The notes below the pieces were generated by a model that was not told where the DNA came from, did not search any database, and saw only the letters and a program-made list of their open reading frames with translations. Below are positions 36,114 to 43,802 of a stretch of 46,823 nucleotides of DNA, in pieces. Each line of letters starts with the position of its first letter. Positions within the stretch are counted from its first letter, which is position 1. Position numbers and translations under genes: made by a program. The DNA comes from Lutibacter sp. GTDB lineage: Bacteria; Bacteroidota; Bacteroidia; Flavobacteriales; Flavobacteriaceae. The DNA is taken from NCBI GenBank assembly GCA_027449025.1, contig DAIDMK010000021.1, forward strand, positions 1-46,823. Reading direction: 5' to 3'.

Positions 36114-36138
36114 TAAATTTTAAATCGTAATTTAATTT

Positions 36139-36240
36139 GCTAGCGATAGAAACCCTTCGACTGCACTCAGGATAAATTTTATCCTTTTTTAAAATGTATT
36201 TTAAAAAAGATAGCGTGGATAGCGCGACCTTAAAGGGAAC
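36139..36240. repeat. structured intergenic element, degenerate copy 2
   Basis: It runs from GCTAGCGATAGAA to AGCGCGACC...AGGGAAC and matches the frame of the element at 10576-10664 with many changes. Inside lies a hairpin: ATCCTTTTTTAAAA (36181-36194) against TTTTAAAAAAGAT (36199-36211), one base shorter. It also includes CCCTTCGACTGCACTCAGG (36153-36171), which belongs to the TTCGA-type dispersed repeats. It fills most of the 299-base gap before the helicase gene. Confidence 0.55.
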
Positions 36241-36348
36241 ACAAAAACGCTATTTCAAAAGCAGCACTTACGAACAATCAGAAAATAGCCTTAACGTTAA
36301 ATAAATCAAAATAAATTTTATTAATGTTATTCGTATGCTTTTAAAGTG

Positions 36349-36356
36349 TACTTTTG
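36349..36356 (+). promoter_or_regulatory. putative -7 element of the DEAD-box gene
   Basis: TACTTTTG followed by CACCC matches the Bacteroidota -7 element. It lies 56 bases before the helicase ATG, leaving a leader of about 50 bases, which fits a cold-regulated RNA helicase. Confidence 0.45.
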
Positions 36357-36412
36357 CACCCGATTTTAACCGATTTATAGATGGGCATCTGTAGATCATA
36401 ATATTTACAGAA

Positions 36413-38278
36413 ATGTCGACATTTAAAGAACTAGGGCTTAACAGCCAAATTTTACAAGCATTGACTGATTTAGGGTATGAAAACCCAACTGAAATTCAGG
36501 AAAAAGCAATCCCTCAAGTATTATCTTCCAAACAGGATTTAAAAGCATTTGCGCAAACAGGCACAGGAAAAACCGCAGCTTTCAGTTTGCCGATTTTGGA
36601 ACAAATTGACGCTAATAGCGGTGATACACAAGCAATTATTTTATCGCCAACACGTGAATTGGCTTTGCAAATTGCCAATAATATCACCGATTTCTCCAAA
36701 CATTTGAAAGGTGTTAAAACACTTGCCGTATATGGCGGCGCCAGTATTGAAGACCAAGTTAGAAAACTAAATAAAGGTGTTCAAATTATTGTTGGAACTC
36801 CAGGGAGAACGGTTGATTTAATCAATAGAAAACAATTAAAACTTTCAAATCTTAAATGGCTTATTTTAGATGAGGCTGATGAGATGTTGAATATGGGTTT
36901 TAAAGATGAATTGGATAAAATTTTGGCCGTTATGCCAAAAGAAAAACAAACATTGTTGTTTTCTGCAACATTTCCAAAAGAAGTTGAAGGTATCGCAAAA
37001 GCCTACTTAAAGGATCCGATTGAAATTAGTGCAGGAGAAAAAAATAAAGGAACTGACCAAGTTTCACATCAATATTATGTGGTTTCAGAAAGAAACAGAT
37101 ACGCAGCTTTAAAAAGAATTGCGGATGTGAATCCAGATATTTACAGCATCATTTTTTGTAGAACCAGAAGAGAAACTCAAGAAATTGCCGATAAATTAAT
37201 TAGTGACGGTTACAATGTTGATGCGCTTCACGGTGATTTATCACAAGCACAACGCGATAGTGTGATGGAAAAATTCCGTAACAAAACGCTGCAAATATTG
37301 GTTGCGACTGATGTTGCTGCAAGGGGATTGGATGTGACAGATTTAACACATGTTATCAACCACAAATTGCCAGACCAAATTGAATCCTATACGCACCGTA
37401 GCGGCAGAACTGGTCGTGCGGGAAAAGAAGGAATCTCTATAGCAATTGTTACCTCAAGAGAAAAAAGCAAATTGCACCCAATTGAGAGATTGATAGGCAA
37501 AAAATTCATAAGCACCCCAATTCCTACTGGAAAAGAAATTTGCCAAAATCAATTGTTAAAATTGATTGATAAGGTTCAGGATATTGAAGTTAATGAGACT
37601 GAAATAAGCGATTTTTTACCTTCAATTTATGAGAAATTAAAAGATTTAGATCGTGAAGAATTGATCAAAAAATTTGTTTCCATAGAATTCAATACATTTT
37701 TAACCTACTATCAAAATGCACCTGATTTAAATGACAGTGAGCATATGAGAGGTGTTGACAGAAACTCCGATAGAGGAAACAAACGAAGAGATGATGAAAA
37801 TATGACACGTTTCTTTATCAATATTGGTAGAAAGGACAAATTAAATCCGGCAAGATTGATCGGATTGATTAATGACCAAAGAATTGCTAAAAATATTGAA
37901 ATTGGACAGATTGAAATTTTAGACACTTTTTCTTTCTTTGAATTAGATAAAACCTATGAAAAAGAAACTATGAGTGCTTTTGAAGGAAATGATGTTGATT
38001 TTGAAGGAAGAAGCGTGAATGTTGAAGTTACCACCAAACAACGTACAGGTCAATCAAGAAGTGGCGGAGGCTTTCGTGGAGGAGACAGAAGTAGGGGGCC
38101 AAGAAAAAGATCAGGTGACGGTGATAGAGGCGGAGATAGAAAAAGATCTGGTGACGGCGACAGAAAATCTAAAAGTGATTTTAGCGGATTTGGAAGAAAA
38201 CGTCCGGGCGCTCCAGGAACAATAAGCAAAAGTACTTTTGGGTCAGACCAAAATCCGAAAAGAAGAAAAAGAATATAA
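36413..38278 (+). CDS. deaD: DEAD-box ATP-dependent RNA helicase
   Basis: This 621-residue RNA helicase of the DeaD/CsdA type helps ribosome assembly and mRNA turnover. The Q motif lies near residues 2-28 (FKELGLNSQIL...PTEIQEKAIP). Motif I AQTGTGKTAAF is near 46-56, GGASIEDQ near 109, DEAD near 153-156, SAT near 184, ARGLDVTD near 302 and HRSGRTGRAG near 328-337. Residues 463-540 resemble the DbpA RNA-binding domain. The last 70 residues are an Arg/Gly/Ser-rich RGG-like tail that should bind RNA unspecifically. It stands alone and ends at a terminator. Confidence 0.94.
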   Translation: MSTFKELGLNSQILQALTDLGYENPTEIQEKAIPQVLSSKQDLKAFAQTGTGKTAAFSLPILEQIDANSGDTQAIILSPTRELALQIANNITDFSKHLKGVKTLAVYGGASIEDQVRKLNKGVQIIVGTPGRTVDLINRKQLKLSNLKWLILDEADEMLNMGFKDELDKILAVMPKEKQTLLFSATFPKEVEGIAKAYLKDPIEISAGEKNKGTDQVSHQYYVVSERNRYAALKRIADVNPDIYSIIFCRTRRETQEIADKLISDGYNVDALHGDLSQAQRDSVMEKFRNKTLQILVATDVAARGLDVTDLTHVINHKLPDQIESYTHRSGRTGRAGKEGISIAIVTSREKSKLHPIERLIGKKFISTPIPTGKEICQNQLLKLIDKVQDIEVNETEISDFLPSIYEKLKDLDREELIKKFVSIEFNTFLTYYQNAPDLNDSEHMRGVDRNSDRGNKRRDDENMTRFFINIGRKDKLNPARLIGLINDQRIAKNIEIGQIEILDTFSFFELDKTYEKETMSAFEGNDVDFEGRSVNVEVTTKQRTGQSRSGGGFRGGDRSRGPRKRSGDGDRGGDRKRSGDGDRKSKSDFSGFGRKRPGAPGTISKSTFGSDQNPKRRKRI

Positions 38279-38280
38279 TC

Positions 38281-38310
38281 AAAAAAAACCGCTAAATGCG
38301 GCTTTTTTTA
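38281..38310 (+). terminator. terminator after the DEAD-box gene
   Basis: A-run, CCGC (38289-38292), loop TAAAT, GCGG (38298-38301), then CTTTTTTT. It lies two bases beyond the helicase stop, between convergent genes. Confidence 0.75.
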
Positions 38311-38342
38311 TGTTCATTTCAGAAAAAATATCTCTAAAATTT

Positions 38343-39230
38343 TTATTGAAATTGTTTGGCGATTTTTTCTGCTTTCTTAGATTCGGAATAATCGTAAAAA
38401 CCTTCACCTGATTTTATTCCCAATTTTCCGGCCTGTACCATATTCACCAAAAGCGGACAAGGAGCGTACTTCGGATTTTTGAATCCGTTATACATTACGT
38501 CTAAAATGGACAAACAAACATCCAACCCGATAAAATCAGCCAATTGTAATGGCCCCATTGGATGCGCCATTCCTAATTTCATTACGGTGTCAATTTCATA
38601 AACACCGGCAACGCCATTGTACAGCGTTTCAATGGCTTCGTTTAGCATAGGCATTAAAATTCGGTTGGCTACAAATCCGGGATAATCGTTGACTTCAACA
38701 GGAATTTTTTGCAAACTTCCAGAAAGTTCCATAATGGTTTTGGTCACTTCATCAGAAGTATTGTACCCTCTAATAATTTCAACCAATTTCATAATTGGCA
38801 CTGGATTCATAAAGTGCATTCCTATCACTTTTTCTGGTCGTTTGGTTACCGATGCAATTTTAGTGATTGAAATAGATGAAGTATTTGAAGCCAAAATAGT
38901 ATTTTCTGGCGCTTCTTCGTCAATTTGTTTGAATATTTTTAATTTTAAATCTACATTTTCGGTTGCGGCTTCTACTACCAAATCAACATTTTTAACGCCA
39001 TCAGCAATAGAGGTAAAAGTTGTGATATTGGCAAGCGTTTGTGTTTTAATTTCTGCAGTGATGATTCCTTTATCTACCAAGCGATTCAGATTTTTAAGAA
39101 TGGTTGACAAACCGCGATCTAAAGCTTCCTGTGAAATATCAATTAAATGTACCTTGTAATTATTTTGGGCGAAAACGTGGGCAATTCCATTTCCCATAGT
39201 TCCGGCGCCAATAACAGCTATATTTTTCAT
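38343..39230 (-). CDS. 3-hydroxybutyryl-CoA dehydrogenase
   Basis: This 295-residue NAD-dependent enzyme oxidises or reduces 3-hydroxyacyl-CoA. The Rossmann NAD site is AVIGAGTMGNGIAHVFAQNNYKVHLID at the N-terminus. ASNTSSISITKIA near 115-127 and the catalytic His in GMHFMNPVPIMKLVEII near 138 follow. VEVNDYPGFVANRIL near 177-191 starts the C-terminal domain, with MAHPMGPLQLADFIGLD near 229-245. It is the stand-alone form (Hbd/PaaH type) rather than the FadB fusion. With the acyl-CoA ligase at 6809 it supports fatty-acid or butyrate metabolism. Confidence 0.93.
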   Translation of the reverse strand: MKNIAVIGAGTMGNGIAHVFAQNNYKVHLIDISQEALDRGLSTILKNLNRLVDKGIITAEIKTQTLANITTFTSIADGVKNVDLVVEAATENVDLKLKIFKQIDEEAPENTILASNTSSISITKIASVTKRPEKVIGMHFMNPVPIMKLVEIIRGYNTSDEVTKTIMELSGSLQKIPVEVNDYPGFVANRILMPMLNEAIETLYNGVAGVYEIDTVMKLGMAHPMGPLQLADFIGLDVCLSILDVMYNGFKNPKYAPCPLLVNMVQAGKLGIKSGEGFYDYSESKKAEKIAKQFQ

Positions 39231-39285
39231 TTTAAATAGTATTTGTTTATACAGATTTTATTTGTCCCGCCAATGCAGGATGAGT

Positions 39286-40062
39286 TTATATAATTAATTG
39301 TCCTTTTAAATAGGTAACGGCTTGTCCGCTTATTTCAACGCGGTCATTTAAATATTCGCATTTCAAATATCCGGTTCTTTTTGAAACTTGAACAGCTTCT
39401 AATTTGGTTTTATGTAGCTTTTTTATCCAAAACGGAATAAGCAAGGTATGTGCTGAGCCTGTTACAGGGTCTTCATTGATGCCTAAATTTGGTGCAAAAA
39501 CGCGAGAAACAAAATCTACTTTATCACCTTTTGAAGTAACAATAATATCATTTGATTTTAATTGAGCCAATAGGTTGAAATTCGGTGACAAATTTTTAAG
39601 AACAGTTTCGTTATCCAATTCAACCAGCAATTTTCCTTTTCCTTCAAAGCATTTTAATACCGTAATATTTAACGCTTGTTTTAATAGTTCAGGTGTTTCT
39701 ATTGCTGAAACTTCTTCTGAAGGAAAATTTAAAGTGTACCAATCAGCTGCTTTTGTAACGGTAAGTTTACCGCTTTTTGAATTGAATGTGATTTGTTTTT
39801 CTTGGTAATTTAATTCGCTGAAAATGATATGTGCCGCAGCCAAAGTTGCATGACCACATAAATCTACTTCGCAGGTTGGCGTAAACCATTTAATATCAAA
39901 TGAATTTTCATTTTTCACAAAGAAAACGGTTTCTGACAAATTGTTTTCTTCGGCAAAGGATTGCATTAAATCTGCTGAAATCCATTTTTCCAGCGGACAA
40001 ACGGCAGCGGGATTTCCTTTGAAAATCTGGTTGGTAAACGCATCAACTTGGTAAATATTCAT
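39286..40062 (-). CDS. PhzF family isomerase-like protein
   Basis: This 258-residue protein belongs to the PhzF/DapF-like fold. It opens with IYQVDAFTNQIFKGNPAAVCPLEKW (residues 3-27). The catalytic Glu is in NNLSETVFF near 44. WFTPTCEVDLCGHATLAAAH near 59-78 and INEDPVTGSAH near 199-209 are the other signature blocks. PhzF proteins isomerise or epimerise small acids; most bacterial members have unknown substrates. It follows the oxidoreductase gene with a single-base gap, so they are probably one operon. Confidence 0.92.
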   Translation of the reverse strand: MNIYQVDAFTNQIFKGNPAAVCPLEKWISADLMQSFAEENNLSETVFFVKNENSFDIKWFTPTCEVDLCGHATLAAAHIIFSELNYQEKQITFNSKSGKLTVTKAADWYTLNFPSEEVSAIETPELLKQALNITVLKCFEGKGKLLVELDNETVLKNLSPNFNLLAQLKSNDIIVTSKGDKVDFVSRVFAPNLGINEDPVTGSAHTLLIPFWIKKLHKTKLEAVQVSKRTGYLKCEYLNDRVEISGQAVTYLKGQLII

Positions 40063-40063
40063 A

Positions 40064-41023
40064 TCAAAAATCGTTAATAATCATTTGTGCAACACGAAGG
40101 GCTTCGGTACCTTGTTCCAAAGTTACAATGGGCATTGTGTTGTTATTTATGGCATCGGCAAAAGTTTCCAGTTCATCTAAAATAGCGTTGTTGACTGCGA
40201 TTTTCGGATTTTCAAAATAGATTTGTTTTTTTAAACCTTCGGCATTTTGTAAAATCATATCAAAATCACCCGGATTTTCAGGTGCATCTTTCATTCTGAC
40301 AACTTCTGTGGCTTTTTCAAAGAAATCTACCGCAATATAGGCATCGCGTTGAAAAAAGCGTGTTTTGCGCATATTTTTCAAAGAAATTCGGCTTGCGGTT
40401 AAATTGGCGACACAACCGTTTTCAAATTCAATTCGTGCATTCGCAATGTCGGGAGTTTCACTTAAAATAGAAACACCACTGGCATGTACACTTTTCACTT
40501 TTGATTTCACCACACTCAAAATAATGTCTATGTCGTGAATCATTAAATCCAACACGACGGGAACATCTGTCCCTCTCGGATTAAATTCAGCCAACCGATG
40601 CGTTTCAATAAACATCGGATTGTGGATGGCATCTTTAACTGCGGTAAAAGCCGGGTTAAAGCGCTCAACGTGCCCCACTTGCCCAATTACTTTGTGTTTT
40701 TTTATAAGGTCAATAAGAATTTCTGCTTCTTCAACAGTCTTGGTGATAGGTTTTTCAATAAAAACATGTTTCCCATTTTCTATGGCTTCTTTTGCACAGT
40801 CAAAATGAGAAAGTGTTGGTGTTACAATATCAACAACGTCAACGGCATCAATTAATTCCTGAATTGAATCAAATGATTTGTAGCCAAATTCTTTTTCAAC
40901 TTTTTCTGCATTTTCTTTGACGGGGTCAAAAAAACCTACCAATTCGTATTTTTCTGATTGATTTATTAATTTTAAATGAATTTTGCCAAGATGTCCGGCA
41001 CCTAATACTCCTGCTTTCAGCAT
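40064..41023 (-). CDS. Gfo/Idh/MocA family oxidoreductase
   Basis: This 319-residue NAD(P)-dependent oxidoreductase has an N-terminal Rossmann motif GVLGAGHLGKIHLKLI near residues 5-20. FDSIQELIDAVDVVDIVTPTLSH lies near 56-78. The family catalytic Lys is in HVFIEKPITKTVEEA near 90-104, and VGHVERFNPAF near 116 is the typical follow-on. The C-terminal domain is an open beta sheet (MIHDIDIIL). Substrates of this family are mostly sugars or inositols; here unknown. It leads a probable operon with the PhzF-like gene and perhaps the dehydrogenase 55 bases further on. Confidence 0.9.
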   Translation of the reverse strand: MLKAGVLGAGHLGKIHLKLINQSEKYELVGFFDPVKENAEKVEKEFGYKSFDSIQELIDAVDVVDIVTPTLSHFDCAKEAIENGKHVFIEKPITKTVEEAEILIDLIKKHKVIGQVGHVERFNPAFTAVKDAIHNPMFIETHRLAEFNPRGTDVPVVLDLMIHDIDIILSVVKSKVKSVHASGVSILSETPDIANARIEFENGCVANLTASRISLKNMRKTRFFQRDAYIAVDFFEKATEVVRMKDAPENPGDFDMILQNAEGLKKQIYFENPKIAVNNAILDELETFADAINNNTMPIVTLEQGTEALRVAQMIINDF

Positions 41024-41109
41024 AATTAAAGTAGTTAATTTTTATGTAGGTAAAAGTAACAATCTTTGGGCATTTATTCCTATTTTAGACACTCAAATTT
41101 TAGGGAATA

Positions 41110-41751
41110 GTGAAGGACACGCACAAGCACAAAGGGCTTAGAAATCAGTTGGTAAAAATAATTGCACAAAAAGGAATAACAGACAAAAATGTGTTGACAG
41201 CGCTGGGAAATGTGCCTCGGCACTTGTTTATGGATTCCAGTTTTGCCGATTTTGCTTATCAGGACAAGGCTTTTCCCATTGGATGCGATCAAACCATTTC
41301 ACAACCTTATACAGTTGCTTTTCAAACTGAATTGCTTCAGGTTAAAGAGCAGCATCAAATTTTGGAAATTGGTACAGGATCGGGCTATCAAACAGCCGTT
41401 TTATTGGAAATGGGCGCAAAAGTATATACCATTGAACGCCAGAAGGAGTTGTTTAAAAAAGCCAAATTATTTTTGCCGAAGCTTGGCTACAAACCGAAAA
41501 AAATAATTTTTGGCGATGGGTACAAAGGATTGCTGGAAAATGCTCCTTTTGATGGAATTATAGTAACAGCTGGAGCACCTTTTGTTCCTAATGCTTTATT
41601 AAGTCAGTTAAAAGTAGGAGGAAGGTTGGTGATCCCTATAGGCGATACAGAACAAATAATGACCTTATTTATTCGAACCAGTGAAAAAGATTTTGAAAAG
41701 CACGAATTGGGTAAATTTAAATTCGTGCCTATGTTGACGAAACGAAATTAG
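41110..41751 (+). CDS. pcm: protein-L-isoaspartate O-methyltransferase
   Basis: This 213-residue repair enzyme methylates isoaspartyl residues in damaged proteins. DQTISQPYTVAFQTELLQ near residues 61-78 holds the substrate loop. The SAM motif is ILEIGTGSGYQTAVLLEMGA near 86-105, then YTIERQ. The final LVIPIGDTEQ block lies near 177-186. The reading opens with a GTG at 41110; the KHKGLRNQLV that follows is the usual N-terminus in flavobacteria and no better ATG exists. Its stop overlaps the stop of the convergent DUF2147 gene by four bases. Confidence 0.92.
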   Translation: MKDTHKHKGLRNQLVKIIAQKGITDKNVLTALGNVPRHLFMDSSFADFAYQDKAFPIGCDQTISQPYTVAFQTELLQVKEQHQILEIGTGSGYQTAVLLEMGAKVYTIERQKELFKKAKLFLPKLGYKPKKIIFGDGYKGLLENAPFDGIIVTAGAPFVPNALLSQLKVGGRLVIPIGDTEQIMTLFIRTSEKDFEKHELGKFKFVPMLTKRN

Positions 41752-42185
41752 CTTTTCTTCTCAACAACCCGATGCCAATATTGTGTTCTTCCCAATAAGG
41801 CAAAACCTAAATAACCACGTACTTTTAGTTTGTTAGGTTCTTCTAAGGTGATATAACATTTGTATTCTTTTCCTGTTTTTGGGTCAAGTATTTTTGCATC
41901 ATTCCATTCGTCACCATCTTTAGTCAATCCGTTAATGATTATCATCCCTTTAAGAGGTTTATTTTTATTGGCGCCTTTACAGTTTTCACAAATTTTATTT
42001 TCTTCGCCTTTTTCCAATAATCTATCAATTTTGGCATAAATCTTTCCATCTATTTGATAAATTTCAACAATTGATTTTTCTTTTCCTGTTTCATCGTCAA
42101 TGGTTTTCCAATTGCCTATAATGGATTGTGCGTTGCTAATAATTGAAAAGAGTAAAATAACAATGAGTAATACATTTTTTTTCAT
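41748..42185 (-). CDS. DUF2147 family secreted protein
   Basis: This 145-residue protein has a signal peptide ending in SNAQ near residue 20. The mature part begins with SIIGNWKTIDDETGKEKSIVEIY, the DUF2147 pattern, and ends with LRVRG-like segment KVRGYLGFALLGRTQYWHRV. A CxxC pair (CENCKG near 64-69) may bind metal or form a disulphide. The fold is a small lipocalin-like barrel. Role unknown. It lies 17 bases downstream of the KdsC-like gene and is probably in that operon. Confidence 0.88.
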   Translation of the reverse strand: MKKNVLLIVILLFSIISNAQSIIGNWKTIDDETGKEKSIVEIYQIDGKIYAKIDRLLEKGEENKICENCKGANKNKPLKGMIIINGLTKDGDEWNDAKILDPKTGKEYKCYITLEEPNKLKVRGYLGFALLGRTQYWHRVVEKKS

Positions 42186-42202
42186 AATAGTATAATTAAT
42201 AA

Positions 42203-42730
42203 TTAAAATAATTTAGCGTTAAATTGAAAATCCCATTTTCCCTGAACTTTTAAAACCTGTTCAATCACATCACGAACACAACCTTTTCCACCCTTTTTCT
42301 GAGAAATATACCTGGAAATATGCTGAATTTCAGGAACAGCATCTTTAGGACAACAAGGTAATCCAACAATTTTCATTACCTGATAATCTGGAATGTCATC
42401 GCCCATATACAAAACTTCTTCTGGTTTAATGCCGTAGAGTGTTGTATATTCTTCAAATTGTTCTGTTTTATGATACGTTCCCATATAAATATCAGTAATG
42501 CCCAATGCCATAAATCTTGCGCGGACGCCTTCGTTGGTCCCTCCGGTAATAATACAAACACGGTATCCGGCTCTTAACGCGGTTTTTAGTGCATATCCAT
42601 CTTTAATATTCATTTCACGAAGCAATTCTCCAGTTTCGCTAACCCTTACATTTCCATTTGTCAGCACGCCATCAACATCAAAAATAAAGGTGGTGATTTG
42701 GGGCATTATTTCTTTATAGCTTTTTTCCAT
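42203..42730 (-). CDS. kdsC: KdsC-like HAD phosphatase
   Basis: This 175-residue HAD protein lacks a cap domain (C0 type), as in KDO-8-phosphate phosphatase, which acts in lipopolysaccharide core synthesis. The nucleophile motif is TFIFDVDGVLTNGNV near residues 13-27. IITGGTNEGVRARFMALGI near 60-78 and the acidic motif YMGDDIPDYQVMKIVGLP near 107-124 follow. C-terminal GGKGCVRDVIE is typical. It overlaps the DUF2520 gene by 17 bases if the ATG at 42730 is used (MEKSYKE, as in relatives); an ATG at 42706 would remove the overlap. Confidence 0.85.
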   Translation of the reverse strand: MEKSYKEIMPQITTFIFDVDGVLTNGNVRVSETGELLREMNIKDGYALKTALRAGYRVCIITGGTNEGVRARFMALGITDIYMGTYHKTEQFEEYTTLYGIKPEEVLYMGDDIPDYQVMKIVGLPCCPKDAVPEIQHISRYISQKKGGKGCVRDVIEQVLKVQGKWDFQFNAKLF

Positions 42731-43475
42731 AAGTATTACAAATAGATTTTGTGAGCAATGTATAAATTTCTTGCTGATTTTTTGTTAGCATTGCTTTATG
42801 TTTTTCAATGGTTTTTGTATCATTTCTTTTTGCGGGTCCGGTTTGTGCTTTAAGGGGGGATAAGATAGTTATTTTATTTGAAGTTTCCTGTATTAATGGA
42901 AGCAATATTTCAAAAGGAACGTTATTTTTTTTACAGATTTCATTTCCAATCTGATACAAATGATTCACGAAATTATTCACAAAAACGGCGGCAACGTGTA
43001 AACTTTTACGCTGGATAGAATTTATGAAGTAACAATTTTTTGAAATTGATTTTGCAAAAGTTTCCAAAAGGAATAAATCTTCTTCATTTTCTGCTTCGAT
43101 GCAAATTGGAATGGTTGAAAAATTAATTTTTCTTTCTTTGGAAAAAGTTTGCAACAAATAAAAAACGCCTTTATTGGAAGCAGATTTAAGTTCTTCCATC
43201 GCCATACTTCCCGAAGTATGAACCACCAGTTTGTTTTTTAAGTTTAAGGTTGAAGAGAGTTCCGAAATAACGTTGTCAGAAACTGCAAGGATATAAATAT
43301 CAGCATCTTTTAATTCTGATAAATTGTTTGTAATTGACGTGTTATTTTTAAAGCAACTAATTTTTTCAAGACTTCTATTGTAAATCTGAACAACATTAAC
43401 GGCATTATTATTCAACAATACATTTGTTAAATGATAAGCCACATTTCCACCACCAAGAATTACAATATTAATCAT
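42714..43475 (-). CDS. DUF2520 / Rossmann-like dehydrogenase
   Basis: This 253-residue protein starts with INIVILGGGNVAYHLTNVLL, an NAD(P)-binding Rossmann motif. ADIYILAVSDNVISELS near 64-80 and VVHTSGSMAMEEL near 92-104 are typical of the DUF2520 family, related to ketopantoate reductase and pyrroline-5-carboxylate reductase. A C-terminal helical domain (SLHVAAVFVNNFVNHLY near 167) completes it. The ATG at 43475 is preferred to an upstream one nine codons earlier. In flavobacteria this gene commonly precedes the KdsC-like gene. Its substrate is not known. Confidence 0.87.
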   Translation of the reverse strand: MINIVILGGGNVAYHLTNVLLNNNAVNVVQIYNRSLEKISCFKNNTSITNNLSELKDADIYILAVSDNVISELSSTLNLKNKLVVHTSGSMAMEELKSASNKGVFYLLQTFSKERKINFSTIPICIEAENEEDLFLLETFAKSISKNCYFINSIQRKSLHVAAVFVNNFVNHLYQIGNEICKKNNVPFEILLPLIQETSNKITILSPLKAQTGPAKRNDTKTIEKHKAMLTKNQQEIYTLLTKSICNTYGKKL

Positions 43476-43685
43476 AGTGCGAAGATAAATAACAATTGAC
43501 AATTTAAAATTAAAAATGAATAATTAAAAGTACGGTCAGTTGCGGACTTTCCGTTTTTTCAAAAACCTTTACTCAAAAGTCAAATTACCGTTAATTTAGC
43601 GACTCATTGACCCTGCACTTGATAAAACTATTCCTTTTTGAAATGAAATGTATAAAATGAAATAGCCAATGGAGCGACTTGTAAA

Positions 43686-43714
43686 GGTTTACCCACCGAA
43701 AAGGTGGGCAAACC
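43686..43714. other. hairpin in the gap downstream of ppdK
   Basis: GGTTTACCCACC and GGTGGGCAAACC pair over 12 positions with one mismatch around a GAAAA loop. There is no T-tract on either side. The rest of the gap 43476-43802 shows nothing I can name. It could be an mRNA 3' stabiliser or the remains of a repeat. Confidence 0.45.
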
Positions 43715-43802
43715 CAAAATAAATTTATAATTGTTTAATTTTTAAAATTTTTAAACATGAAATTAGTAAGTGAACGAACAACTCAAACTAATAATTTAAA
43801 AC

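Noticed and set aside
43543-43559. CGGA/TCCG hairpin followed by six T's
   Set aside because: The stem is only four base pairs and no plus-strand gene ends there.
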